Shown one piece after another: positions 1 through 8,078 of a DNA stretch of 64,000 nt. Positions within the stretch are counted from its first letter, which is position 1; the number at the start of each line of letters is the position of its first letter. A program made the position numbers and the translations under genes. The DNA is from Cryomorpha sp963836915 (GTDB lineage: Bacteria > Bacteroidota > Bacteroidia > Flavobacteriales_D > Cryomorphaceae), in assembly GCA_963836915.1 (NCBI GenBank), contig CAWILH010000002.1, forward strand, positions 1 to 64,000, in the 5' to 3' direction. The notes under the pieces were generated by a model. It had not been told where the DNA came from and searched no databases. It saw only the letters and a list, made by a program, of their open reading frames with translations.

Positions 1-552
1 CTTTGTAAACCATACCGAAGATGGGGCGATGCAGAAGTAAGGCTGGTTCTGATAGACTTCTATTTTTTTATAATCCGCATCGCTGGGGTAGAGCTTGGGC
101 ATCTGAAATTCTGAGTCGGTAAGATCGGTGATCAGGCTCAGGTTTCGCTGTACTTCATGCATATCTTGATCTACCACATGCGGTACTTTATGCGTGAAGG
201 CAAAGGAAAACGGGTTTTTGCTAAAACCAACTTTGATTTTGGCCTTAGAAGATGTGGTGAGCAACCCCGACGATGCAAAACGTTGCAGATTGACGAGCAG
301 ATCATAGTTCTGCCTTCGTATGAGCTTTCCGAGCTTTGCCAGCGAATTATACTTCGCGTTTTTTTTATCCCAGATCAGTACTTTGTTCAACTTAGGATGA
401 TCCTTGAGCAGTCCTTCATTACCTTTTCTCACCAAGAAGTCTATCTCGCTGGCAGGATAGAAGTTTTTCAATTTTTCAATGATAGGGGTAGCCAAGATCA
501 CATCTCCTATGAAGGCTGTCTGAATAATGATTATGCGCTTGATTTCTATCAT
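1..552 (-). CDS. Glycosyltransferase family 9 (heptosyltransferase-like), C-terminus beyond window
   Basis: Reading the minus strand from an ATG at 552 gives an open frame to the window edge (184 codons). It starts with a hydrophobic beta strand followed by IGDVILATP, the N-terminal signature of the GT9/ADP-heptose:LPS heptosyltransferase fold. It continues with PASEIDFLVRKGNE and an APSSVWFTK stretch typical of the start of the second Rossmann domain. Family members transfer heptose or a related sugar to the lipopolysaccharide core at the inner face of the inner membrane. Its ATG lies one base after the dapD stop, so the two genes are probably co-transcribed. The acceptor sugar cannot be told from half a protein. 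Confidence 0.82.
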   Translation of the reverse strand, partial: MIEIKRIIIIQTAFIGDVILATPIIEKLKNFYPASEIDFLVRKGNEGLLKDHPKLNKVLIWDKKNAKYNSLAKLGKLIRRQNYDLLVNLQRFASSGLLTTSSKAKIKVGFSKNPFSFAFTHKVPHVVDQDMHEVQRNLSLITDLTDSEFQMPKLYPSDADYKKIEVYQNQPYFCIAPSSVWFTK

Positions 553-553
553 A

Positions 554-1366
554 TTACACTGCTACTTGGTGTGCTCTCAAGGCTTCGTTAAGCGACGTTT
601 TCAGATCGGTCGATTCTTTTCGCTGGCCGATAATAAGCGCACAGGGCACTTGAAATTCGCCAGCTGGAAATTTTTTGGTATAGCTGCCGGGTATTACCAC
701 CGAGCGTGGTGGTATACTGCCTTTCGATCGCATAGGCTCTGCGCCGGTCACATCGATGATATGCGTGCTCATGGTGAGCACCACATTTGCGCCCAGCACA
801 GCTTCCTTTCCTACGCTTACCCCTTCTACGATGATGCAGCGCGATCCTATAAAAGCCCCGTCTTCTATGATCACCGGGCTGGCCTGCAAGGGTTCCAATA
901 CGCCTCCTATGCCAACACCCCCGCTCAGGTGGACATTACTCCCTATCTGAGCGCAACTGCCTACGGTAGCCCAGGTGTCTACCATCGTGCCTTCACCGAT
1001 ATATGCGCCGATGTTTACATAACTGGGCATCAAGATCGTACCCGGCGATATGAAGGCTCCGTAGCGCGCTATGGCATGGGGTACCACCCTGATATTCTTG
1101 GCTTTATAACCGGTCTTGAGTTTCATCTTATCGTGAAATTCAAAAGGGCCCACTTCAATGGTTTCCATTTTCCGGATAGGGAAGTAAAGCACCACGGCCT
1201 TCTTGACCCATTCATTCACACGCCAGCCAGTTGCGGTAGGTTCGGCGCAGCGCAACTGGCCAGAGTCGAGCTTGGATATCACCTGCACTACGGCATCGGT
1301 ATAGATGGGGTCTTCGAGCAGGGTGCGGTCATTCCATGCGGCTTCAATCTTTTCCTTTTCGGTCAT
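554..1366 (-). CDS. dapD: 2,3,4,5-tetrahydropyridine-2,6-dicarboxylate N-succinyltransferase
   Basis: The 270-residue length is normal for DapD. It catalyses succinyl-CoA-dependent acylation of tetrahydrodipicolinate in the succinylase branch of lysine/diaminopimelate synthesis. An N-terminal helical domain (residues 1 to about 100, with GWRVNEWVKKAVVLYF) is followed by left-handed beta-helix hexapeptide repeats from about residue 110 (MPSYVNIGAYIGEGTMVD, GSNVHLSGGVGIGG, GSRCIIVEGVSVG). A C-terminal cap follows. The GGVGIGGVLEPLQA segment is strongly diagnostic. The start is the ATG at 1366, 20 bases downstream of a TAnnTTTG element. The GT9 gene follows immediately on the same strand. Confidence 0.96.
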   Translation of the reverse strand: MTEKEKIEAAWNDRTLLEDPIYTDAVVQVISKLDSGQLRCAEPTATGWRVNEWVKKAVVLYFPIRKMETIEVGPFEFHDKMKLKTGYKAKNIRVVPHAIARYGAFISPGTILMPSYVNIGAYIGEGTMVDTWATVGSCAQIGSNVHLSGGVGIGGVLEPLQASPVIIEDGAFIGSRCIIVEGVSVGKEAVLGANVVLTMSTHIIDVTGAEPMRSKGSIPPRSVVIPGSYTKKFPAGEFQVPCALIIGQRKESTDLKTSLNEALRAHQVAV

Positions 1367-1385
1367 GCATTCCGATTTTCGGTGC

Positions 1386-1393
1386 CAAAGATA
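1386..1393 (-). promoter_or_regulatory. Bacteroidota -7 promoter element for dapD
   Basis: On the minus strand this reads TATCTTTG, matching the Bacteroidota sigma-A consensus TAnnTTTG, 20 bases upstream of the dapD ATG. No convincing -33 TTG box was seen, so only the -7 element is claimed. Confidence 0.45.
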
Positions 1394-1504
1394 GCATTCT
1401 ATCGGGGTAGCCTAGGGCTCTTTTCACATCTATGTCGCGGTTCGGGAAACTTTGCTTTCCTTTGATGCCACTACTCCGACTATTGCTAAAAAGCCACCAT
1501 CACA

Positions 1505-2650
1505 ATGCGCAATTTAAATTTTCAAAGTCTCTATAAGCTCACGGTATTTCTGATTTTCGCCACGCTTGCTACCTATATTTTGATCGTGGGCCAAAGTGTG
1601 ATCGTTCCATTGGTGATCGCGTTTTTTATAGCCTTTCTATTGATTCCGCTTTGTACCGTTTTGGAGCGCATCCATTTTCCAAGGGTCCTCGCAGCTATCA
1701 CCAGCATTATAGTGGCCATTGTCGTCCTTCTAGGGTTTTTCACGCTTTTAGGCTCTCAAGTCTCACGCTTTACCAAAGATATGGACGAGATCACGTCGCG
1801 CTTGAAGCAAATACGTACCCGCCTTCCCGATGTGGTAAATGATCAATTAAGCTCCGTATCGGTTGATGAAATTATTACTTGGGTACAGCAACACCTCGGA
1901 GATATCTTCACCAATGTAAGCTCTTTTTTCGGGAGTTTTAGCGTGGTGTTTATCGTTCCCATTTATATCGCCCTGATATTGATCTATAGAGATTTGCTTA
2001 AGGAGTTTGTCTTTAGGGTTTTTAATGCGGAGCATCAGGAGACCGAAGAAGAAACGGAAATAACAGTAGATGATGATGCCCGCGGTATCCGGACGCTCGT
2101 GCCAAAAATAAGGCTGGTAATCCAGAAATATATCACCGGAATGTTTTATGTGATCATCATTCTCTTCATCTTGTACAGCACCGCTTTGACCATCATTGGA
2201 ATAGAGCATGCCATATTATTTGCAGCCATAGCGGCATCGCTCAATGTCATTCCCTTTGTAGGTCCTTTTCTCGGTTCGAGCCTGCCGATTCTTTTTGCCT
2301 TCATCACCAAAGATTCGCTTGCTTATCCCGCTGCGGTATTTGGTTCATTTATAGTGATACAGGCCGTGGAAGGTAATTTTCTGACCCCAAAAATAGTGGG
2401 TAACAATGTGAGCCTAAATCCATTCGTAACACTTGTGACCTTGATAGTAGGAGCAAGTATCTGGGGACTTATCGGCATGATCTTATTCATACCGATCATC
2501 GCCATAATCAAGGAAATCCTGAATACGATCGACGGTATGGAAGCTTACGCCTTTGTGCTTGGAAATCCTGACGACGATGAGATCAAAAAGACCAGCGGCC
2601 TAAAGACTTTGCTTGAAAAGGTGAAGGGTTTCTTCTCCAAAAACCGGTGA
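1505..2650 (+). CDS. AI-2E family transporter (permease)
   Basis: 381 residues with the PF01594 architecture. There are two to three hydrophobic helices in the first 85 residues (including IVPLVIAFFIAFLLIPL), an amphipathic soluble stretch at about 85-155, and then a C-terminal block of closely spaced membrane helices. In that block the motif NVIPFVGPFLGSSLPILFA and the glycine-rich GLIGMILFIPIIAI segment are family hallmarks. These inner-membrane proteins are proposed exporters; some move quorum-sensing AI-2 and others work as Na+/H+ antiporters, so the substrate here is unknown. It is transcribed divergently from dapD. A charged insertion (about residues 178-190) separates two helices. Confidence 0.88.
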   Translation: MRNLNFQSLYKLTVFLIFATLATYILIVGQSVIVPLVIAFFIAFLLIPLCTVLERIHFPRVLAAITSIIVAIVVLLGFFTLLGSQVSRFTKDMDEITSRLKQIRTRLPDVVNDQLSSVSVDEIITWVQQHLGDIFTNVSSFFGSFSVVFIVPIYIALILIYRDLLKEFVFRVFNAEHQETEEETEITVDDDARGIRTLVPKIRLVIQKYITGMFYVIIILFILYSTALTIIGIEHAILFAAIAASLNVIPFVGPFLGSSLPILFAFITKDSLAYPAAVFGSFIVIQAVEGNFLTPKIVGNNVSLNPFVTLVTLIVGASIWGLIGMILFIPIIAIIKEILNTIDGMEAYAFVLGNPDDDEIKKTSGLKTLLEKVKGFFSKNR

Positions 2651-2665
2651 TCTATTGCGTGCTAT

Positions 2666-4105
2666 TTATTGCTTCACAAATTTGTTTCGCATCATGCTGC
2701 GCTCGGTTTTCACAGAAATGATGTAAACTCCTTGGCTTAGTTCAGTAGTGTTTATGCGATTGCTTCCGCCAATAATGTTTCGATCTACCACTACTTGACC
2801 AGATATATTTTGAATAACCAATCTTCCTTCTAGATCGGGCAGCGAGAGGGTCAAGTAATCTTGAACGGGATTTGGGTAGAGTTCAAGCTTTTCCACTTTT
2901 ATATCTATAGCGCTGAGCGTAAGGCTGCAAGAAGTGCTCAGCCCTTTGAAAAAGTTATAGGCATCGAGAAGCGCCGGAAAAATACAACCACCGTGAGATG
3001 CTCCAGACAGCGAAAGGACGGCTTGCACATCTTCCGCTCCATTGGCATTCATAGCCGAATCGGCACGTATACTGTTCTGGAAATTCACCTGCTCATCGCC
3101 ATCGCAATAAAACATCCGGAGCGGCATTTCGGGTGTCCAGTTATAATTATCATTATCGGCCAGCGCCACGCGGAGCGGATGGGTGAGTGGGTGGTCGGCA
3201 AAGTTTTGTAGCACCGTGTCTACCATGAAGTCGGCAACGAGATTGGGCAGAATGGCATTTACTTCTCCCATATCACTTTCATTTTGGTCTCCATAAAAGA
3301 AGGGTGCCACCTGGGTAGCATAAGGTTCTTGAATGATGTCGCTCAAATTATTGAATATGTTTCCATACGCTTCTTCATAAGAGGTAAGCACGTACACCAC
3401 GTAGCCAGGGTTAGAGTAAGGCTCATCGGCCAATATGGTGGCTGCCTGAAATCCAGAGATATCATACGGTCCACTGCAAGGGGCGCCGGCTACGATGCCC
3501 AGCTCGTCGATCAGCCCGTTGTCTTGTGCATATTTCAATGTCGCCATGGCCGCATGGCCGCCTTGAGAATAGCCCGTGATAAAGGTTTCTTCAGATTGCG
3601 ATACACCAAGCAAGGCCAAGTATTCATTGACTGCCCGCATCATGTCTATGGTGGCGGTGGCCTGTGACTCCGCGTGCACGTAAGGATGCACTCCAGGATT
3701 GTCACCTAGCCCCAAATAATCTGGAGCAACCCCGATGAAGCCAGAAGATGCGAAGAGTTTTAGGATCCCTGCTTCGAAATTTTCAGCAGAAGGAACATCA
3801 AACTGACGTAGCACCGTGCCATGGCAGTAGGTGAGCATCGGAAAGTCGGTGCACGTATCGCTCGCAGTGGGCACCGGTATGGCCAGCCCGCCAGATGCCA
3901 CCGTTGGGTCTCCGTTTACATCTATCGTATTATAGATGATCGAGTGATAGGCCACACTGAATTGTGGTGTGATACCGGGAAGGGAACCAATTGATCCCAC
4001 CGGAGTAGTGCTTTCTAGGGCTCCATCAACAAGGTATTGCGCATTGGCCGAAGAGCCGAAGCATATAAGTAGGGAAACGGATAAGAATTGGAGAAGTGAT
4101 TTCAT
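2666..4105 (-). CDS. Secreted alpha/beta hydrolase (lipase/esterase) with T9SS sorting domain
   Basis: 479 residues. A signal peptide (hydrophobic core LLQFLSVSLLICF, cleavage near SANA-Q) is followed by an alpha/beta-hydrolase with the nucleophile elbow GYSQGGHA (about residue 180). The latter resembles secretory lipase/LIP-type esterases. Candidate acid and base are the Asp in MFYCDGDEQV and the His in GASHGG. The last 75 residues begin LELYPNPVQDYL and end in VKTERSMMRNKFVKQ, a type A Por secretion-system sorting domain, so the protein is exported through T9SS and released or anchored outside. Substrate not determinable. The gene is convergent with the upstream permease gene. Confidence 0.87.
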   Translation of the reverse strand: MKSLLQFLSVSLLICFGSSANAQYLVDGALESTTPVGSIGSLPGITPQFSVAYHSIIYNTIDVNGDPTVASGGLAIPVPTASDTCTDFPMLTYCHGTVLRQFDVPSAENFEAGILKLFASSGFIGVAPDYLGLGDNPGVHPYVHAESQATATIDMMRAVNEYLALLGVSQSEETFITGYSQGGHAAMATLKYAQDNGLIDELGIVAGAPCSGPYDISGFQAATILADEPYSNPGYVVYVLTSYEEAYGNIFNNLSDIIQEPYATQVAPFFYGDQNESDMGEVNAILPNLVADFMVDTVLQNFADHPLTHPLRVALADNDNYNWTPEMPLRMFYCDGDEQVNFQNSIRADSAMNANGAEDVQAVLSLSGASHGGCIFPALLDAYNFFKGLSTSCSLTLSAIDIKVEKLELYPNPVQDYLTLSLPDLEGRLVIQNISGQVVVDRNIIGGSNRINTTELSQGVYIISVKTERSMMRNKFVKQ

Positions 4106-4161
4106 ACGTACTGTGTTTTGTGGTCTATTTTAGAGCGATGAAGTTAAGTAAAAGAAAGAAG

Positions 4162-4169
4162 TACTTTTG
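4162..4169 (+). promoter_or_regulatory. Possible -7 element just upstream of ruvX
   Basis: TACTTTTG fits TAnnTTTG but lies only three bases before the ruvX ATG. If it is functional the message would be essentially leaderless or start inside the gene. Confidence 0.3.
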
Positions 4170-4172
4170 GGC

Positions 4173-4594
4173 ATGGCAAAAGTTTTGGCAGTAGATTATG
4201 GCGGTAAGCGATGTGGAGTGGCCGAAACCGATGAACTGCAGATTATCGCTAGCTCTTTGGCCACGGTGGCCACTGCTGAATTATTGCCATTTCTGGAAAG
4301 GCTTATCGCAAAGCAGCCCATTGAAGCGTTGGTGGTCGGCCTTCCGAAAAGAATGAGTGGACAACTTTCGGAGATAGAAGGAGAGATTCAGAAATTTATA
4401 GCCAAGTTTAAGAAGGCACATCCCACCGTTCCCGTAGAGAGGTCGATGAGTCTTATACTTCGCAGATAGCGCTTCAATCTATGATAGATGGTGGGATGAA
4501 GAAAAAAATGCGACGCGATAAAGGAAATTTAGATAAAATCAGCGCAACCCTTATCTTGCAGCGATTTTTAGAATTAAAGCGAAAAGCAATTTAA
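4173..4594 (+). pseudogene. ruvX: RuvX/YqgF Holliday-junction resolvase-like protein, split by one-base frameshift
   Basis: The first part, from the ATG at 4173, starts AKVLAVDYGGKRCGVAETD, the RNase H-like YqgF signature, and continues to VVGLPKRMSG. Around position 4441 the frame shifts. The continuing sequence VDESYTSQIALQSM, equivalent to the conserved DERxTT segment, is in the -1 frame and runs to a TAA at 4592-4594. Restoring one G in the AGAGAGGTCG stretch rebuilds a normal protein of about 140 residues. RuvX/YqgF acts in nucleic-acid metabolism (16S rRNA processing and possibly Holliday-junction cleavage) and is nearly universal in bacteria. An assembly error is therefore more likely than a true loss. 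clpP follows two bases after the stop. Confidence 0.85.
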
Positions 4595-4596
4595 CA

Positions 4597-5181
4597 ATGA
4601 ACGAAGAGAAAGAAACCAAAGACGACGATAAAAAGAAGGAATCAGGCCTGAGCCGTGAAATCGAAAAGCTATATGTCGAAGAGCGAAAAGTGTTCTTGTG
4701 GGGACAGGTAGATGATGATTCTGCCAAGCATGTGATAGACCGGTTGCTCTACTTAGACTCGAAAGACCCTGGCAAGGAGATCAGCTTTATCATAAATAGT
4801 CCCGGCGGATATGTCACATCGGGCTTTGCCATTTATGATACCATGAAGTCGCTAAAGAGTCCTGTTTCAACCGTTTGCATGGGGTTGGCAGCTTCGATGG
4901 GCAGTATTTTACTCTCTGGGGGTACCAAGGGACGTAGAATGATCTACCCTTTGGCCAAAGTAATGATCCATCAACCGAGCGGCGGCGCTCGGGGAGTATC
5001 TGCCGATATCGAGATTCAGGCCATTGAAATAATGAAAACCAAAGAACTTGGCGCTCAGATATTGGCTGAAAACTGCGGTCAAAAGGCCGAAAAAGTCATG
5101 AAAGACTTCAATAGGGATTATTGGATGAACGCCGAAGAGAGCGTTGAGTATGGAATCGTAGACCTGATAGTAGGAAAGTAA
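4597..5181 (+). CDS. clpP: ATP-dependent Clp protease proteolytic subunit
   Basis: 194 residues. The Ser-His-Asp serine protease ClpP is recognised from FIINSPGGYVTSGFAIYDTM, the nucleophile segment GLAASMGSILL (Ser about residue 97), and the histidine segment MIHQPSGGARG (about residue 123). The protein forms the tetradecameric proteolytic chamber that works with ClpX or ClpA in the cytoplasm. The first 25 residues are very charged (Asp/Lys/Glu rich) and may be a short propeptide or an alternative start region. The gene is directly downstream of ruvX and is followed by a strong hairpin terminator. Confidence 0.96.
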   Translation: MNEEKETKDDDKKKESGLSREIEKLYVEERKVFLWGQVDDDSAKHVIDRLLYLDSKDPGKEISFIINSPGGYVTSGFAIYDTMKSLKSPVSTVCMGLAASMGSILLSGGTKGRRMIYPLAKVMIHQPSGGARGVSADIEIQAIEIMKTKELGAQILAENCGQKAEKVMKDFNRDYWMNAEESVEYGIVDLIVGK

Positions 5182-5204
5182 AACTTACTTTAATACAGCA
5201 TGTA

Positions 5205-5239
5205 AAATCCTTTTGTCATAGCGGCAAAGGGATTTTTTT
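5205..5239 (+). terminator. Rho-independent terminator after clpP
   Basis: An 11-bp stem (AAATCCTTTTG pairing with CAAAGGGATTT, one G-T wobble) with a 9-base loop is followed by a T run. It lies 23 bases after the clpP stop. Confidence 0.85.
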
Positions 5240-5274
5240 ACTTTCCACTTGGATTTAGCTGTTTCATTAAGTCG

Positions 5275-6267
5275 CTAGGCCTTCACCAGCATTTTCCCGA
5301 TATTATCTCCGCTAAAAAGCCCAAGAAAGGTATCGGGCAGCTTATCAAATCCTTCTACGATGGTCTCTTCAAATTTCAGATCGCCAGACTTTACCCATTT
5401 GCCCAGTTCTTTGATACCGTCTTCAAATTGATCTTTATAATTGCTCACGATAAATCCCTGCATTTTTACACTACGGGTCAGTAATTTGGGTTGTAACCGC
5501 GGCCCGGTAGGTTGCTCTTTGCTATTATAAAGTGCGATCTGGCCGCAGAGCGGAATGCGCGCATGAAAATTTATTTTGGAGATTACGGCATCTGATATTT
5601 CTCCACCCACATTATCGAAATAAATATCCACACCATCGGGGCAGGCTTTCCCGATTGTGCCCGCCATATCATCTGTGGTTTTGTAATTTATGGCGGCATC
5701 ATAGCCATATTTTGAAGTGATCAGATCTATCTTTGCGTCGCTGCCCGCTATCCCGACCACACGGCATCCCTTGAGCTTGCCGATCTGACCTACTGCCAGT
5801 CCTACAGCACCGGCAGCACCCGATACCACTATGGTTTCTCCCTTTTTGGGCTCACCTATTTTGAGCAGTCCGAAATATGCCGTAAGACCGGTGAGACCCA
5901 ATATGCTGAGGTAGTAGGTGGCCGGAGCGACTTCGGTGTCGATTTTTTGAAGTTTGTCGCCAGCCACGATTGACTCTTCTTGCCATGGTAGCCTGGATTG
6001 CACGAGATCGCCTGCTTCAAAATCTTCTGATTTGCTTTCTAATACCTCGGCCACCACGCCACCGCTTATGGGTTTATCCAGTTCAAAAGGAGCGATATAC
6101 GATTTGGTATCATTCATACGCCCCCGCATATATGGGTCTACCGAAAAGTATTTTCCTTTTAAATGGACTTCTCCCGATTGCAATGGATTGAGTTTAAATT
6201 CTTCTTGGCGGAAGTTAGATGCTTCTGGCGCTCCTTTCGGTCGCGATGCGAGAACGATTTGTTTCAT
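5275..6267 (-). CDS. NADP-dependent oxidoreductase, MDR family (CurA/leukotriene B4 dehydrogenase-like)
   Basis: 330 residues, a medium-chain dehydrogenase/reductase without the zinc ligands. The N-terminal part carries KGKYFSVDPYMRGRMND, typical of the PTGR/LTB4 12-hydroxydehydrogenase and YncB/CurA group. The Rossmann nucleotide site reads VSGAAGAVGLAVGQIGK (about residue 150). Later motifs include YFDNVGGEI. Members reduce alpha,beta-unsaturated ketones and aldehydes with NADPH in the cytoplasm; the physiological substrate is unknown. It is monocistronic and convergent with clpP across the terminator. Confidence 0.88.
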   Translation of the reverse strand: MKQIVLASRPKGAPEASNFRQEEFKLNPLQSGEVHLKGKYFSVDPYMRGRMNDTKSYIAPFELDKPISGGVVAEVLESKSEDFEAGDLVQSRLPWQEESIVAGDKLQKIDTEVAPATYYLSILGLTGLTAYFGLLKIGEPKKGETIVVSGAAGAVGLAVGQIGKLKGCRVVGIAGSDAKIDLITSKYGYDAAINYKTTDDMAGTIGKACPDGVDIYFDNVGGEISDAVISKINFHARIPLCGQIALYNSKEQPTGPRLQPKLLTRSVKMQGFIVSNYKDQFEDGIKELGKWVKSGDLKFEETIVEGFDKLPDTFLGLFSGDNIGKMLVKA

Positions 6268-6430
6268 GTTTTTTTTGATTTATAACGGTCAGCTCAAACC
6301 CTACACCAGAAAAGAAGTACTTAACCGGATTTAACAGATCCCCAACCTTGGGATGAAAGCTTGGGAACGATTTTTGAAAAATCGAGATACAATAAATTCA
6401 AATTTAATGCAACCACTACATTCGATAACT

Positions 6431-6790
6431 ATGAACACTAAAGTATTGATTTGTGAAGACGATGAAGAATTGGGATTCTTGACCTCCAAGGTCTTAGAGC
6501 GACAAGATTATTCGGTAGATATCCTTTCCCGCATGGCTGGCTTTATGGAGAAAGTTAAACTCCTTGAGCCAGATATTATCTTGATGGATATCAGAATGCC
6601 AGAAATAGGCGGTGTCGAAGCCATCAATCAACTTAGAAAGGACAAGGCTACAGCGCATATACCAGTAGTCATTGTCTCTGGAGATCCAGACATCAAGCAA
6701 TATGCGAGTAATCTGAACTTGCTTTATATCCGAAAGCCATTTGATGTAGATAAGTTAGAGAGCATCGTGCGGCTTTATGGGGTTCAATAA
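6431..6790 (+). CDS. Single-domain response regulator (receiver only)
   Basis: An ATG at 6431 gives 119 residues, exactly a CheY-like receiver domain. An earlier in-frame ATG at 6353 would add an unlikely tail. The acidic pocket is VLICEDDEEL, the phospho-acceptor Asp is in DIILMDIRMPEIGG (about residue 54), the conserved Ser/Thr is in VVIVSGD, and the Lys is in YIRKPFDVDKL. With no output domain it probably acts as a phosphorelay intermediate or by protein contact. No histidine kinase is adjacent. Confidence 0.88.
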   Translation: MNTKVLICEDDEELGFLTSKVLERQDYSVDILSRMAGFMEKVKLLEPDIILMDIRMPEIGGVEAINQLRKDKATAHIPVVIVSGDPDIKQYASNLNLLYIRKPFDVDKLESIVRLYGVQ

Positions 6791-7004
6791 TGAGCTGATT
6801 TAAAATTGCCCTTCTAGAAAAATACCCTGTCTTTACGAGCAGGTGCGAAGACCAGATTCATAGAATACGTTCTTAGATAAATTTAATAGGATTGGTCTTT
6901 AATTGACACATATTGCGTTATTATTCCCCAAACGTTTATTCATTTAAATTTTCCAGATAGTTACCTTATAAACAAATTCTGGTTAATTTTCCGAGTATAA
7001 ATCT

Positions 7005-7487
7005 ATGCAGTCCCGAGCTACAAGTCCCGCCGCCTATATTGGAGAAGTAAATCCATTGTATAAATCGTATTTCACTGAATTGCGCGATACGATCTTGGCT
7101 TCATTGCCGGAAGGCTTTAAAGAAGAAATGTCATATGGGATGATCGGTTATGTAGTGCCACATTCCATCTATGCAAAGGGTTATCACGTCAATCCCGCCT
7201 TACCACTGCCATTCTGCAATATTGCAGCACAAAAGAATTTTATCGGATTTTATCATTCGGGGCTTTACGCAATGCCCGATTTGAAGAAATGGTTCATTGA
7301 TGCTTACGCGAAAAAGGCCAAATATAAATTGGATATGGGCAAAAGCTGTGTTCGTTTGAAGCGGATGGACGATATTCCATTTGATCTACTTGGAGAGCTC
7401 ATGTCAAAAGTTGGCGTTGATGAGTGGGTGGGTGCTTATGAATCTCAACTGGCAATGCACGAAAAGGAAAAGTCAAAAAAATCTTAA
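7005..7487 (+). CDS. DUF1801 domain protein (YdhG/iron-chaperone-like fold)
   Basis: 160 residues. The DUF1801 domain is recognised from TILASLPEGFKEEMSYGMIGYVVP, a central FCNIAAQKNFIGFYHSGLY, and the C-terminal pattern LDMGKSCVRLKRMDDIPFD. The fold is related to frataxin-like YdhG proteins but the biochemical role is not established. The Lys-rich tail (KEKSKKS) is typical. It is the first of three close small genes (11-bp gap to the zinc-finger gene). Confidence 0.8.
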   Translation: MQSRATSPAAYIGEVNPLYKSYFTELRDTILASLPEGFKEEMSYGMIGYVVPHSIYAKGYHVNPALPLPFCNIAAQKNFIGFYHSGLYAMPDLKKWFIDAYAKKAKYKLDMGKSCVRLKRMDDIPFDLLGELMSKVGVDEWVGAYESQLAMHEKEKSKKS

Positions 7488-7498
7488 GTCTTCAGGAA

Positions 7499-7783
7499 AT
7501 GTTCAACCAAAAACGATGCGATCACTTAGAGAAAATTGAAATATCGCTTCCTGATAAATACGAATGCGAAGAATGCATAAAGACGGGCGATAGATGGTTG
7601 CACCTGCGAAAATGCCAAACTTGTGGCATTACACTCTGTTGCGATTCTTCACCTAACAAGCATGCAAGCGCGCATTACAATGCATCGCAACATCCCGTCA
7701 TTATCTCGGCCGAACCGGGAGAGCGATGGGCGTTTTGCTACCCAGATCAGCTATTTATCAACGATTTTTACCTGGAAACATGA
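7499..7783 (+). CDS. UBP-type zinc-finger protein
   Basis: 94 residues comprising essentially one zf-UBP domain. The pattern is CDHL, YECEECIKTGDRWLHLRKCQ, CGITLCCDSSPNKHASAHY, HPVIISAEPGERWAFCYPD. All expected Cys/His ligands are present. In eukaryotes this domain binds ubiquitin C-termini; bacteria lack ubiquitin, so the role of these stand-alone versions is unknown. The stop overlaps the start of the downstream GNAT gene (ATGA), suggesting translational coupling. Confidence 0.85.
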   Translation: MFNQKRCDHLEKIEISLPDKYECEECIKTGDRWLHLRKCQTCGITLCCDSSPNKHASAHYNASQHPVIISAEPGERWAFCYPDQLFINDFYLET

Positions 7784-8061
7784 GCGATGTTCAATTGAAG
7801 CAGAATGGATCAAAGGGTGCTTTCGTATACCAAAGTGAAGATGGAAGTGCAGAAATGACCTTCTCCGCAGCTGGCGCGCAGCTTATCATTATCGATCACA
7901 CCGACGTGGGCGAAGGGCTCCGTGGCCAAGGTATCGGGTATAGATTGGTAGAAGCCGCAGTAAACCATGCCCGTGGGCACGGAATTAAAATTCTGCCGCT
8001 ATGTCCATTTGCCAAGTCTGTTTTTGAAAAGCATCCAGCCTATGGAGATGTTTTGAGATAG
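7780..8061 (+). CDS. Small GNAT-fold N-acetyltransferase (YidJ/GTNAT type)
   Basis: 93 residues from the ATG at 7780, which overlaps the zinc-finger stop by four bases. It contains the short N-acetyltransferase_like domain: AEMTFSAAGAQLIIIDHTDV, the acetyl-CoA loop EGLRGQGIGYRLVEAAVNHAR (R/QxxGxG/A), and the closing LPLCPFAKSVFEKHPAY. Family members are cytoplasmic acyl-CoA-binding proteins of undefined substrate. An upstream in-frame start exists inside the zinc-finger gene but is not needed. The tandem-repeat block begins 18 bases after the stop. Confidence 0.85.
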   Translation: MSDVQLKQNGSKGAFVYQSEDGSAEMTFSAAGAQLIIIDHTDVGEGLRGQGIGYRLVEAAVNHARGHGIKILPLCPFAKSVFEKHPAYGDVLR

Positions 8062-8078
8062 ATTAAAGTGAAGGTGCC

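Noticed and set aside
4430..4450. Programmed frameshifting in ruvX
   Set aside because: The GAG AGG TCG context offers no re-pairing for slippage, unlike the otsA/otsB site; a missing G is simpler.
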